Assembly (NCBI RefSeq): GCF_000471905.2
Contig: NW_006499436.1
Location: forward strand, 6,990,662-7,054,661
Direction of reading: 5' to 3'
Length of the DNA: 64,000 bases
Origin: Amborella trichopoda
Taxonomy: Eukaryota > Streptophyta > Magnoliopsida > Amborellales > Amborellaceae
Shown one piece after another: positions 11,762 through 22,464 of this stretch. Numbering within the stretch: position 1 is the stretch's first letter; every line of letters starts with the position of its first letter. A program made the position numbers and the translations under genes. The notes beneath the pieces were generated by a model. That model worked only from the letters and a program-made list of their open reading frames with translations, was not told the DNA's origin and did not search any database.

Positions 11762-11834
11762 CGCCGTCTGTGGGAATCGAACCCACGACCACATGGTTAA
11801 AAGCCATGCGCTCTACCGGCTGAGCTAAGACGGC
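11762..11834 (-). tRNA. tRNA-Lys-TTT: tRNA-Lys (anticodon UUU)
   Basis: The - strand sequence folds as a 73-nt cloverleaf. The acceptor stem is GCCGTCT paired with AGACGGC plus discriminator G; the D arm is GCTC/GAGC; the anticodon stem is CATGG/CCATG around loop CTTTTAA (anticodon TTT); the T arm is GTGGG/CCCAC around TTCGATT. All stems pair perfectly and there is no intron. Internal promoter A and B boxes (TTAGCTCAGCCGG, GGTTCGATTCC) are intact, so it looks functional. Confidence 0.97.
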
Positions 11835-12084
11835 CTAGTAATGTATTGTATCAAGTTCAGCTTATAATCTCTTCCGCTTGATACCTTTTAAACATTTATT
11901 AATTATCCACCTTTTGCTTGGTTTTACTCTATCTTTTAGTTAGACGGCACCACAGCCCAGAAAGTATCTAATCCAACAATTCAATTGTTAACTAATTTCC
12001 TGAAATATCTACAAAACAAGGAAATTGTAAGTCACACTGGAAGCGAAAAGATAGATTTGGGATTAGTAGTTAGGGAAAACCCTA

Positions 12085-12250
12085 GGGTCACTTGGTGTGA
12101 TGGTAAAGGTTCGGGTAGCCAGCACAAGAGAGTGGTTCGAGTCTTTAGAGCGGCAACTTTGTGCATAAAAAACCAAAGGTTAAGATCGTTTTCAGCTCAC
12201 CTCTCCTGGGACCCTGGGTAGATGGAACCAACACCGGGTTACGACCCTTT
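12085..12250 (+). mobile_element. tRNA-derived SINE, Au-like
   Basis: A pol III A box (TGGTGTGATGG, 12093-12103) and B box (GGTTCGAGTCT, 12134-12144) are about 30 bp apart. A SINE body follows with CTCTCCTGGGACCCTGGGTA and CACCGGGTTACGACCCTTT, which resembles the 3' body and tail of plant Au SINEs. There is no clear target-site duplication, because the 3' end runs into a tandem duplication. Confidence 0.65.
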
Positions 12251-12577
12251 CTAATCAAGGAAAAATCCTGAAATTGCTCGATTATCCCTATTTCTTAACA
12301 TTTTTTTTATTTTTATGTTAAATATAACCTGTCCAACCAAGGAATCCTTAAGCCCATCTGGGCAAATCACAATCTTGGAGGCTAGTTTTGACTATTAAAG
12401 GGTCAAAATCAAAGGGTTACAATCCTTTCTAATCAGGGGAAAACCCTGAAATTGCTCGATTCTCCTTATTTTCTAACTTTTTAAGTATAGCCGGTCCAAC
12501 CAAGGAATCCTTGAGCCCATCCGGGCAAATCACAATCAAACTGTGGCAAGTTGGAGGCCAGTTTTGACTATTGAAAC
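12236..12577. repeat. 178-bp tandem duplication
   Basis: Two units start at the GGGTTAC of 12236 and 12414. Both contain CCCTGAAATTGCTCGATT or a one-base variant, CCAACCAAGGAATCCTT, GGGCAAATCACAATC and TTTTGACTATT. The repeated unit begins in the SINE tail, so the tail was duplicated with its flank. Confidence 0.85.
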
Positions 12578-13013
12578 ATTGGTACTTAGAAGGAAAGAGA
12601 AGCTTTCAAGAAATCACCTAATGCATTAAAAAACTACTAACGATTTAAAATAAACGAGTAGGGGTTCCTCATCCCTACTGAATTACCCAACAAAAAAAAA
12701 ACTAATGTGATAAGATGTAGCTGAGGCTAATTCTTCCATCCTTATGGATTTATGATTTTACTTCAATTGTTGGTTGATTATTTATGCTTGAGCATTACAT
12801 ATCTATACTATTGTTATTAAACTAAAGTTAAGGGATAGACATATGTTACAAGAATAAGAAGGCCCCTATTTCTTAAGAGAACTTAAGGCAATTGAATCTT
12901 AAAAATGAGGTAAGAGAGGGATGTGATCCTTTGGGGGGTGGTGCAGATACGTGATCTTTAGGACGTTGGGGTGAGAAAGAGGAAAATACATGTAGGAAGA
13001 GACTTGATCTTTA

Positions 13014-13258
13014 GGGCATGTTTGGTTCGTGTGCAAATATTATATTTTCACTTAAAAGTATATCTCAAAAAATATTTCATGCGAAAAATTTTCATGTGGT
13101 TAGTTAAAATATTTTCACACTAAATAGTTGTTAATTGGTGTGAGAATATGCATTGAGACCATTTGGTATCAAAACATTTCCACATCTAGCCACATGAAAG
13201 AATTTTTTCATATGAAAATATGTTCCATAAAATATTTTCACGTAAAATAAACGTGCCA
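13014..13258. mobile_element. Tourist/Harbinger-like MITE (M3)
   Basis: 245 bp flanked by TTA on both sides (13011-13013 and 13259-13261). Ends are GGGCATGTTTGGTT and, reverse-complemented, TGGCACGTTTATTT. A 3-bp TTA duplication with a G(G)GCA.GTTT terminus fits PIF/Harbinger MITEs. Copy 2 of the surrounding duplication lacks it (near 22637). Confidence 0.7.
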
Positions 13259-13372
13259 TTACGAAAAGGGTATATAGGATTTTAGGAAAGATAAAGAGAA
13301 AGTAAGATGGAGAGAGAGAGAGAGTTGATATTCAGAGAAAAATAAAGGAAGACCATTATTCTATTTATCTGA

Positions 13373-13769
13373 AGAAAAAATTTATATAAGTGCGAGGCTC
13401 TAGACAACTAAATTAGTGCACACCTAAAAAATTTCACTAGAAGAGATTTTTTTGTATGCCCAAAAGTCCTTAAATTGATCATTTCGACCTCAATAGGCAT
13501 GGACATGAGGAAAAAATGAATTTCAAGTTTTGGAAATAGATGCATCTTGTAATGCATTTTTAGATCGTCAATTTTTAAGATTTTAAAGTTTTCATAGATC
13601 TACTCAATCTACACTATTTTTTAAGCTTTAAATTTTATAATTACAAATGAAAATATATATTTCAAGGCTATCACAAAGATTTCCAATATAGAAACCAAAT
13701 TTCTCGACACTATTTGAAGGTGCGATTTACTTTGATTATTTAGAGCCTCGGCCTTATATAAACTGCACC
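13373..13769. mobile_element. Mutator-like MITE (M2), copy 1
   Basis: About 397 bp between TTTATCTGA (13364-13372) and TTTATCTAA (13770-13778), a 9-bp duplication with one mismatch. The termini are inverted: TTTATATAAG..CGAGGCTCTA on the left, and TTTATATAAGGCCGAGGCTC when the right end is reversed. A relative lies at 29010-29390 in the opposite orientation. A 9-bp target duplication suggests the Mutator superfamily. It is absent from copy 2 (near 22735). Confidence 0.65.
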
Positions 13770-14204
13770 TTTATCTAATGAACTATCACCTTTTCCATAT
13801 CTCTCAAGTTTTTAGGAGCATCCCTTAGTTCCTAAATTTTAAAAAATAGAGAATCAATAATATAGATGAGAGATTTGGAGGAAAGAGAGATACTCATAAG
13901 GGAGGTATAAAACCTCAAGAATGGAGACCTTAGGAGGGGAGAATACTATATTAATTCTACCACTTCCCTAATCTTTTATCCATAAGAAAATCTCCAAATT
14001 TGAAAAACTCTCTTTTGAAAAGTTGCATGCCCCTAAATAAACGAATGGCCTCTTTTGGAAAGTTGCATACCTTAATGAATATCCCTTATAAATAGTTGAA
14101 AATTACTAATCCCCTTACCAACCATTTCCAAACTCTTCAAAAGCAAACAATACCATCCTCTCTCAACTCTCTCTCAATTTCTATCTCTTCCCTCATCTTA
14201 ACTA

Positions 14205-14738
14205 TGAAAGAAAGATTTTATGTGATCTAGTCAGAGTATCTATAATTTTTTTTTTTTTTTTCTTCATAGCTTAGATCACTCACAAGTGGTCCTTTTACAA
14301 GAAATCAACTTTAAAACAAATAAAAGAAATAAATCTAGGATCTCAAAACTTGATGCCACTATAAATTTCTATTTTAATAACCAAAGAAAGACACAAACTA
14401 TGCTTGGAAATAATAAAAGACATAAAGAGTAATGACAAGAAACAATAAAGAGAGTGCTGGAGATTACCTCTACTGGGTTTCTTACATCCCACATCGAGTC
14501 ACCACTTTTCAATGGCATGGGATCAATAGTCAACCTTCGAAAAAGAAAATTTAGGCCAAACTCTCCAATAGAACAAGAACTCCTTTCAATCACAAATATC
14601 AAACTTAGGTAGATCCCCTTGATCACCTAGTTGAGAGAGATAGCATCTCCTTTCTACACTCTAAACCCTTTAGCTATATCACAACAAGATGGGAGAGAGA
14701 TCAAGAATACCATGAGTGCGGCATGCCCCTTCCTTACC

Positions 14739-14775
<37 letters not shown>

Positions 14776-16052
14776 GTAGAGAATATTGGGTATGGTCCAT
14801 CATTTTTTATATTGTTTCAAGGGGTTTTAGGATTTTTTAGGGTTTTCATAGCTTACTTGAGATTGAATATATATCATTGATCTTGGGTGATTTTTGGGGT
14901 GAGAGATATGAGCCATCCATTCTATATATAGGAAATATAAACAAGGAAATATCAATTATAATATTGTCCTTACTATACTCATGCACAAGCCTCTTTACAC
15001 ATTCCTTATTTAATTTCAAAACTTTCTCAAAGCACAAGCTTTCCAAAACATAGGCTATCTTTACTCTCAAGCCATAAGCTTGAACACATAAAGGGCAAGC
15101 CACAAGAAGTTGGGTGTGCCACCCATGATGGCAACTTCTGGGCTCCCACCAACATGTCATGGTGGGCCCATATGCACAAATGGGCCCCCCATGCAATTTT
15201 AAATAATTTAAAATTAAATAAATATTTTTAAATTTTAATAAAATATTTAAACCAATAAAAAATCAATATCTATGTTTTTATAAATTCAAATTTTATAAAT
15301 AAAATACCCAGAGTTCCAGAAAAATTCAAATAAGCATTCTAAAAATAATATAACATTGAAACAAACACAATTAAATACTTTTAATAGAAAAAAGATCCAT
15401 ATGTTTTAGGAATAAATAAATAAACACTGGTTCACTCCACCTTCTACTGTAGATTACGGTCCACACTTTTTTTTTCAAACCAACCCAGTATTGCCCATGA
15501 CCCATAGTCCATGCAAAGGTTCATTAGTGGGTCTTCAAAGTCCAGCCAATGGGTAATTGGTCATACTCTCAGTCTATGGATTTCAAGTTCTCCCCTAGAG
15601 ATGTACCAAGGTCATCTAAACTTGATACAATCTACAGCTCTATGGTGTACAAGGGTTATCTCTCGTACATACACAAGCTTTACCCTGAAAAGTGGTTCGT
15701 TTTCAAAAAAAAGGCTGTCATATGTCGTGTGATGGTATACGGATGAGGCTTTGGCTCTCGTCTCTAAAGGCCTCAGTCACACACGAGGGCCTTGGCTCAC
15801 TCTTCCGAGCATATTCCGACCTCATTAAGGGATGACCCATTATAACTCTTATCAGTTTATTCTCTATACCTAGGTAACATGAGTTTTTCCAACGACTGGT
15901 CTAGCTCATCAAGCTCAGTCTGGTATCAGTAAATATCATTTGTTTAATATGATCTACACAAGACCATACTCTCACTGAGTTCATATTCCATTATATCAAA
16001 ACGTTCAATTACAAACACTCATAAGGCCTTTAATGACTACATATATCCAATA
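14205..16052 (-). repeat. 3' LTR of element C
   Basis: 1848 bp, opening TGAAAGAAAG on the + strand (LTR end ..CA on its own strand). The other edge reads CCAATA where CCAACA is expected, a single terminal change. It contains a (GA)n tract at 14743-14773, blocks such as TCAAAACTTGATGCCACTAT, GGAACAAGAACTCCTTTCAA-type variants and TCTATGGATTTCAAGTT that recur in the other LTR. Confidence 0.85.
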
Positions 16053-16062
16053 TCTCTCACTT

Positions 16063-16205
16063 AGCCTTTGAAAGCCTTACATTTTCTTTTTCTCACTTCT
16101 TTAACCCCTATCTCTCTCATGTCTCACAAAATCATTTAGTGCAGGTCCCTTTGGAAGAAGATTTGCTATCATTACCTCTGTAGGGATATAGTTAATGTCA
16201 GTCTC
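16063..16205 (-). pseudogene. Copia RNase H C-terminal remnant in element C
   Basis: The - strand reads INYIPTEVMIANLLPKG then PALNDFVRHERDRG and a stop. This lines up with ISYIPTEVMIVEPLTKG and LAPNVFVRHVREIG at 41404-41495 of element A. Upstream of about 16205 the similarity stops abruptly, which marks the deletion that removed gag and most of pol. Confidence 0.7.
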
Positions 16206-17429
16206 TCTCAATTACAATCTCTCTCTCAAGCATTTTTCACTTATTCTATCTCATTACATTAATCATGATTTTTGCCATCAATCCTTTCACCAAAGGATTT
16301 ATGGAGGTATTGCTTCTTTCTCTTTACTACTCAGATCTTATCCCGAACGTGGTCGTAGTTCATCTTTCATGTTACATATCGAATCATGGACCTGTTGTTA
16401 TAGAAGATTATCACATACCCTCATTGCATGAAGCTGTATCTCATAGGCTCAAAAGAGTTCTTCAATCAAGCTGCTCCCTTCTGTAGCCATACAACTAGCG
16501 CCACACATTTGGGTTCTATAGGTGAACAAAATTATAGTATGTTGTTCCAGTTAATCTGTCAAATACTAGCAGGTGCTCTAATTGGAATATTTAGTTTATT
16601 TAGATCTTTCATGATAGAGTACATGTAGATCTGAATATCCAAACAGCTAAAAAGAATCATAAGACTGTAGTGGCTCCCACTCAATTATTGCACATACAAT
16701 ATACATTCTCAGCATTCTTATGTTTATATCATGAGGTAGTATATCGAGTCTTATACAATAAGTAATTCAATTCTCGCTGGTTTCATAATATGCAAAACCT
16801 TCCAGAACCACAGCGTCAACCACACTAGTCTTCATGGTTGTAAATCCATACAAACTAAGTTATCCAATCAACACAACATGTGTCAAGAAAGCCAAGCAAG
16901 ATGGCCTTCCTACAACATTCTCTATGGTTCAAGGTCATAGGTAATCGACGATGCTAAATAACTAAAAATATGTGTAAATGTATATGGCCATTTAAAAACC
17001 AGTGCATGAATAAATGACAGTTTCGTCCCAAGTTTATAAATACATTCAAGACTCAATGTTTTAATGTCTCTCTTCATTAAAAAAAACTATTGAATTGATA
17101 TATATACATTCACAAGCAATAGTTAGATAATAGTATGGCAGTTTAGAATGATTTTCCATAAAGACTTCGAGGACTTTCAAAGACTATGGGGTTTTCTCAA
17201 AACCATATTCATAGATTTAGCTTTTTTCTCAATTTATCCAATTTAATTTTAAAATATATTCCTAGTCTTCAAAAATTATTTTACCGCATTCACATTTAAT
17301 TACCTACCATGTCATGTTTACAGTCATAAAAACAAATTATAAAGTCCATATTACAATTTTATCCAAAATAAAGTATAACTAAATAATGGTTATCAAAACC
17401 TGACACAATACTTTTTATTGGAATAGACT
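16206..17429 (-). other. unrecognised internal sequence of element C
   Basis: AT-rich, with short frames only. I recognise no gag, protease, integrase or reverse transcriptase motifs and no captured host exon. Confidence 0.4.
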
Positions 17430-18430
17430 AAAAACTACAACATAATGCTCAGTTCTATTCCTAAATCGCGCCATTTAGTGGGTCTACGATTTTGTGACAT
17501 TCATGTCACAATACAATTTTTTCAACAGAAAATCAAGTAGTACACCTCTCAGAAAAATAATTGTTTCTTTCAATTCACAAAAGTTCTTTCTGAAATATTT
17601 TTCATTGAAAACTAGACTCTAAATTAAAGTATAACATCATAGTGTGAATCCAAATAATTCTTTTTTTAGAGAAATAAATAAATGGTATTCACGCCAGCAA
17701 ATAAATCATACTGTAGAATTTCAGGATGAATGCTATTTAGTAAAATTATCTTTTCTCTCCACCCACAAAGAGTTTCATTTTCAAACCAATTTTGTTTGAA
17801 AGTAGACACAAAATAACAACAAATATATTTCTAGATGCCTTATATCACTCAGTTAAGTAGGCTTGATAAATATAGTTATTTACATATCAATGAAAATACA
17901 CCAAACTGTAGAAAATTCAGGATGACCTCTCTTCAATCCATAATTTTTATTCCATGCTTCCCATGAATATTTCTCTCTCAAATAAATTTTACTAGAAACT
18001 AGATTCGAAATGGTAGTTTAGAAATTTGGTGGAAATTAAAAAATTATGTTAAGAATAAAAATAAAATCATAACTTCCAAGTTATTGAGATAGTTTTCATT
18101 GAAGAAAACAACACTTACAATTCCTTCAATTAAATAACAATATCTTTCAAACCACTAGGATTTTCTTTATGATTTTTTTTTTTTTTAAAGTAGACTCAAT
18201 TTTATGAGTTACAGTAAAATTTATGCTAAAAATAAAATCATATATTGGTGAAAAAATTCATGAAACTCAATAGACAGTTCATGGATTTTGCAGGGTCATA
18301 ACTGACACCCTTCATTGATGAATCCATAACTCTTAATTCCTACAGGATTTCCCACTGAAATTTTATAAGTAGATCATACTCTAAAAAATACATAATATCA
18401 CTGACGTATGCAATAGATAAATACCTCATT
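17430..18430. repeat. diverged tandem array, period about 190 bp
   Basis: The end motif TAGA(C/T)(T/A/C) that closes each unit falls at about 17613, 17803, 18000, 18191 and 18370, spacings of 190, 197, 191 and 179. Upstream of it each unit has a TCAAT(T/C)CA..AA or ATGAATCCATAA block, and a CTGTAGAA.TTCAGGATGA block is clear at 17711 and 17906. Five or more old copies fill most of the 5' half of the internal region. Confidence 0.7.
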
Positions 18431-18622
18431 CTTATCTTCATATCCCTGTTCCAAGACAACATAGATTACCTCATTCTACAGAGTGCCTTTTAAGTGGTTG
18501 AATATTGCAATAATTCTTCCAGAGGTGTATCAATTGACCACAAAGGTCATTGGCTTTATTAAATCTTATTCTCAACTCACCAAAATAGTGAAATAATAGA
18601 AAGATGACATCAAGTTATTCTT

Positions 18623-18634
18623 GCTCTAATACCA
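18623..18634 (-). other. primer-binding site of element C
   Basis: Reads TGGTATTAGAGC on the - strand, one base from the LTR. This is the Copia primer-binding sequence complementary to initiator tRNA-Met, with one substitution from TGGTATCAGAGC. Confidence 0.85.
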
Positions 18635-18635
18635 A

Positions 18636-19196
18636 TGAAAGAAATACTTTATTTGATCTAATCGAAGTATATTTTCTTTTTTTCTTCTTTTTCTTTCTAT
18701 TCTTTTTCTTTTCTTCACGACTTAGGTCTCTCACAAGTAATTTTTCTACAATAAATCAACTTCAAAAGAAATAAATCTATGATCTCAAAACTTGATGCCA
18801 CTATAAACCTTTTTTTTAATAAACAAAGAAAAACACAAATTATGCTTGGGAATAATAATAGGCACAATGAGTAAATATGACAAGAAATAATAAAGAGAGT
18901 GCTGAGGATTACCTCAACCGGGATTCTTACACTCCACACCGAGTTACCGCCTTTCGATGACGCGTTAATGGTCAACTTTCAATCTCAATCTCGGGAAAGC
19001 AAATTTAGGCCAAACCCTCCAATGGAACAAGAACTCCTTTCAATCACAAATCTCAAACTTAGGTAGAACCCCTTGATAACCTAGTTGAGAGAGATAGCAT
19101 CTCCTTTCTACACCCTAAACCCTTTAGCCATATCACAACAAGATGGGAGAGAGATCAAGACTACCATGAGTGGGGTGTGTCCCTTCATTACCATAG

Positions 19197-19249
<53 letters not shown>

Positions 19250-21117
19250 NNNNNNNNNNNNNNNNNNNNNNNNNNNNNNNNNNNNNNNNNNNNNNNNNNN
19301 NNNNNNNNNNNNNNNNNNNNNNNNNNNNNNNNNNNNNNNNNNNNNNNNNNNNNNNNNNNNNNNNNNNNNNNNNNNNNNNNNNNNNNNNNNNNNNNNNNNN
19401 NNNNNNNNNNNNNNNNNNNNNNNNNNNNNNNNNNNNNNNNNNNNNNNNNNNNNNNNNNNNNNNNNNNNNNNNNNNNNNNNNNNNNNNNNNNNNNNNNNNN
19501 NNNNNNNNNNNNNNNNNNNNNNNNNNNNNNNNNNNNNNNNNNNNNNNNNNNNNNNNNNNNNNNNNNNNNNNNNNNNNNNNNNNNNNNNNNNNNNNNNNNN
19601 NNNNNNNNNNNNNNNNNNNNNNNNNNNNNNNNNNNNNNNNNNNNNNNNNNNNNNNNNNNNNNNNNNNNNNNNNNNNNNNNNNNNNNNNNNNNNNNNNNNN
19701 NNNNNNNNNNNNNNNNNNNNNNNNNNNNNNNNNNNNNNNNNNNNNNNNNNNNNNNNNNNNNNNNNNNNNNNNNNNNNNNNNNNNNNNNNNNNNNNNNNNN
19801 NNNNNNNNNNNNNNNNNNNNNNNNNNNNNNNNNNNNNNNNNNNNNNNNNNNNNNNNNNNNNNNNNNNNNNNNNNNNNNNNNNNNNNNNNNNNNNNNNNNN
19901 NNNNNNNNNNNNNNNNNNNNNNNNNNNNNNNNNNNNNNNNNNNNNNNNNNNNNNNNNNNNNNNNNNNNNNNNNNNNNNNNNNNNNNNNNNNNNNNNNNNN
20001 NNNNNNNNNNNNNNNNNNNNNNNNNNNNNNNNNNNNNNNNNNNNNNNNNNNNNNNNNNNNNNNNNNNNNNNNNNNNNNNNNNAGAGTTCCTTCTAACTGG
20101 GGCGTGCCCCTTATTTTTGCATTAGCGAGAGAGAGGTCCATCTCTTTTTACGGTGCTTCAAGGGGTTTTAGGGTTTCTTAGAGTTTTCATGGATTGCTTG
20201 AGATTTAATATGCACTACTGATCTTGGGTGACTTATGGGGTGAGAGATATGAGTCATCCATTCCATAGATAGGTCATCAAGATTATATGGAAGGTGTTAA
20301 AACCTTTATCCCCCATTTCCTAAATTATTTTCCTATCACTTAAAAAAAAAATTCAATTATAATATTGTGCTTACTATACTCATGCACAAGCCTCTTTACA
20401 CACAAGCCTCTGTACACATTCCTTCAAAACTTCCTAAAAGCACAAGCTTTCCAAAACATAGGTTATCTTTACTATCAAGCCATAAGCTTGAACACATAAA
20501 AGGAAAGCCACAAGAGGTAGGGCATGCCACCCATGATGGCAACTCATGGGCCCCCACCAACTTGCCATGGTGCGGCCCATGTGCACAAATGGGCTCCTAT
20601 GTAGTTTTAAATAATTTTAAAATGAATTAAATATTTTTAAAATTTATTTAGATAATTAAATCAATGAAAATTAATATCTCTGTTTTCATATCTAAAATTT
20701 ATAAATAAAATACACAAAGTTCTAGAAAAATTCAAATAACAATTCTAAAAATAGTATAATATCAAAACGAACACAGTTAAATAATTTTGATTGGAAAATG
20801 ATCCATATGGTTTAGGAATAAATAAATACTGGGGTACTCCACCTTCTACTGTGGACTGCGGTCTACATTTTTTTTCTCAAACCGACCCAGTATTGCCCAT
20901 GAGCCACAGTCTATGCAAAGACTCATTAGTGGGTCACCAAAGTCTAGCCAATGGGCAATGGATCATAATCTTAGTCTATGGATTTCAAGTTTTCAACTAG
21001 AGACATACCAAAGTCACTTAGACTTGATGTCATCCACAACTTTATGATGCATAGAGGCTATCTCTTGCATATGTACAAGCTTCACCTTAAAAGGTGGTTC
21101 ACTTTCCCAAAAACTAC

Positions 21118-21153
<36 letters not shown>

Positions 21154-21486
21154 TGTGATGGTACGCGAATGAGGCTTTAGCCCCTATATCTAAAGGCCTC
21201 CATCACATACAAGAGTCGTACCGTCCCTCGGCTTACTCTTCTGGGCATACTCCGACCTCATCAAGAGATGTCTCATTATAATCTTTATCGGTTTATTCTC
21301 TATGCTCAGGTAACATGAATTTTTCCTAATCAACTAGCTTAGCTCGTCAAGCTCAGTCCATTATCAACAAACATCTGCTTAGTATGGTCCACATATGATC
21401 ACACTCTTACTGAGTTCATATTCCATTAGATCAAAAACTTCAATTATAAACAGGTCTTGGCCTTTAGTGGCCACATACACGCAACA
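18636..21486 (-). repeat. 5' LTR of element C, gapped
   Basis: Begins TGAAAGAAAT and ends CAACA on the + strand. Colinear with the 3' LTR throughout, but longer even without the N run. Extra material includes a (TA)n tract at 21120-21151 and a duplicated CACAAGCCTCT at about 20386-20411. The (GA)n at 19201-19247 runs straight into the N gap. Confidence 0.85.
19250..20082. other. assembly gap (833 N)
   Basis: Unresolved bases after a long GA microsatellite inside the LTR. In the sister LTR the same interval (about 14774-14800) is only a few tens of bases, so the gap size is probably overestimated or hides an extra insertion. Confidence 0.95.
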
Positions 21487-22060
21487 AACTCTACTCACAC
21501 ACATTCTCTCTCGTCTCCCCATAATCCTCTCTTGTTGCTCTCTTTTTTATCCATCCTCTATTTGTTTCCCAATTACTCTCTCCAATGTCCTCTATCTAGT
21601 CTCTATGTAAAACCTAACATGACTAAAAAATGTGGTAAAGAAAATGTCCTCTATCTAGTCTCTATGTAAAACCTAACATGACTAAAAAATGTGGTAAAGA
21701 AAATGTGAACTTTCCTATTAAAAAATTTAATTTCAAATCCCTGTGAAGGTGAGAGTGCAAAGGCCAAATGATAAATACAATACTAACGGAAACTACTTGA
21801 ATAATTTTGGCCGAGGTATGTTAATTTTAACTTTAAAATAAAAAGACACTTTTCTTTTTATATTTTGAAGTATTGTTTATGTTTATCCTTTTTAGTATGA
21901 TGGGGCAATGAATTAGTTTAATTTATTTGTTGGGTTTTCTACTATATGTATTGGTGTCATTTGGCATTTAACCTAATAGTACTTTTATTTATTGATTTCT
22001 AAATTAAATTCAGAAAATATGCAAGCAAAAAAAATAAAGAAAGAAGGAAAAAACTGCACA
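21487..22060. repeat. segmental direct duplication, copy 1 (right part)
   Basis: Continuation of copy 1 after element C. Shared with 23200-23580: AATTACTCTCTCCAA, AAAACCTAAC, TTTCAAATCCC, GTGCAAAGGCC or variant, ATATTTTGAAGTATTGTTTA, CCTTTTTAGTATGAT and TATGCAAGCAAAAA. Confidence 0.8.
21586..21703. repeat. perfect 59-bp tandem duplication
   Basis: Units 21586-21644 and 21645-21703 look identical (TGTCCTCTATCTAGTCTCTA at the start of each). Copy 2 of the surrounding duplication has the segment once, so this is a late event in copy 1. Confidence 0.9.
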
Positions 22061-22079
22061 TACACACACATCCAAATCA

Positions 22080-22345
22080 CGTATTTCACTTTTAATTTTT
22101 TTTTCTACAAATAAAAATCACGTAAAATTTTAGGTTTATATTCTTCTCATTAAGACACCTAATAAAATATTAAAAAATTCGAAAGATATAAATTGATCAA
22201 AATACCCGTGGAAAGTTTAAAGGGTATTTTGATTAATTTATTTTTCACGAAATATTTTTTTTGATATTTTTATTGGATTTACCTATTTTAAAAGAACATA
22301 CACCCAAAATTTTAAGTGATTTGGATTTATAGAAAAAAATTAAAA
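22080..22345. mobile_element. MITE family M1, copy 2 (core)
   Basis: Shares with 960-1220 the run of ACACCTAATAAAA.ATTAAA, GATCAAAATACCC, AAAGGGTATTTTGAT and GATTTACCTATTTT-type blocks, with inverted flanks around a central dyad. It lies between the two copies of the segmental duplication. Confidence 0.65.
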
Positions 22346-22464
22346 TTCAAATATGACATGCAGTCGTAATCATTGGACTGGCCCAAATTGAATCTGGACC
22401 GTTGGATTCATATGTAGCTGTAGGCTCACTGGTGTATGTTTGCATTTCTCATGTGTGTGTGTGT

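Larger units (their letters stand above)
12850..14204. repeat. segmental direct duplication, copy 1 (left part)
   Basis: This stretch, without its two MITEs, matches 22465-23190. Shared landmarks in order: AAGAATAAGAA, a GATCC..GGGGGTGGTG block, GAGAGAAAGTAAGAT, TTTTCCATATCTCTCAA, GAGAGATTTG, AGGGGAGAATAC, CCCTTACCAACC and ATACCATCC or its variant. Copy 1 is cut at 14204 by the Copia-like element and resumes at 21487. No coding signal. Confidence 0.8.
14205..21486 (-). mobile_element. non-autonomous Copia-like LTR element (element C)
   Basis: A complete LTR-PBS-internal-PPT-LTR structure on the - strand. The LTRs are 14205-16052 and 18636-21486, the latter with an 833-bp N gap. The primer-binding site is TGGTATTAGAGC on the - strand (18623-18634) and the polypurine tract AAGTGAGAGA (16053-16062). 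Flanking 5-bp sites are AACTA (14200-14204) and AACTC (21487-21491), four of five matching. The only pol remnant is the RNase H C-terminus next to the 3' LTR; the rest of the 2.6-kb internal region is non-coding and partly a tandem array. It is a deletion derivative of the family that also gave element A (41105-43489) and the LTR at 62094. It must have used proteins supplied in trans. Confidence 0.85.

Noticed and set aside
14631-14840. Short + strand frame with Arg-Glu repeats
   Set aside because: It lies in the LTR of element C and is driven by the GA microsatellite.
19085-20181. Very long open frames on both strands
   Set aside because: They run through 833 N and a GA microsatellite (Arg-Glu repeats), so they are artefacts of translating unknown bases inside an LTR.
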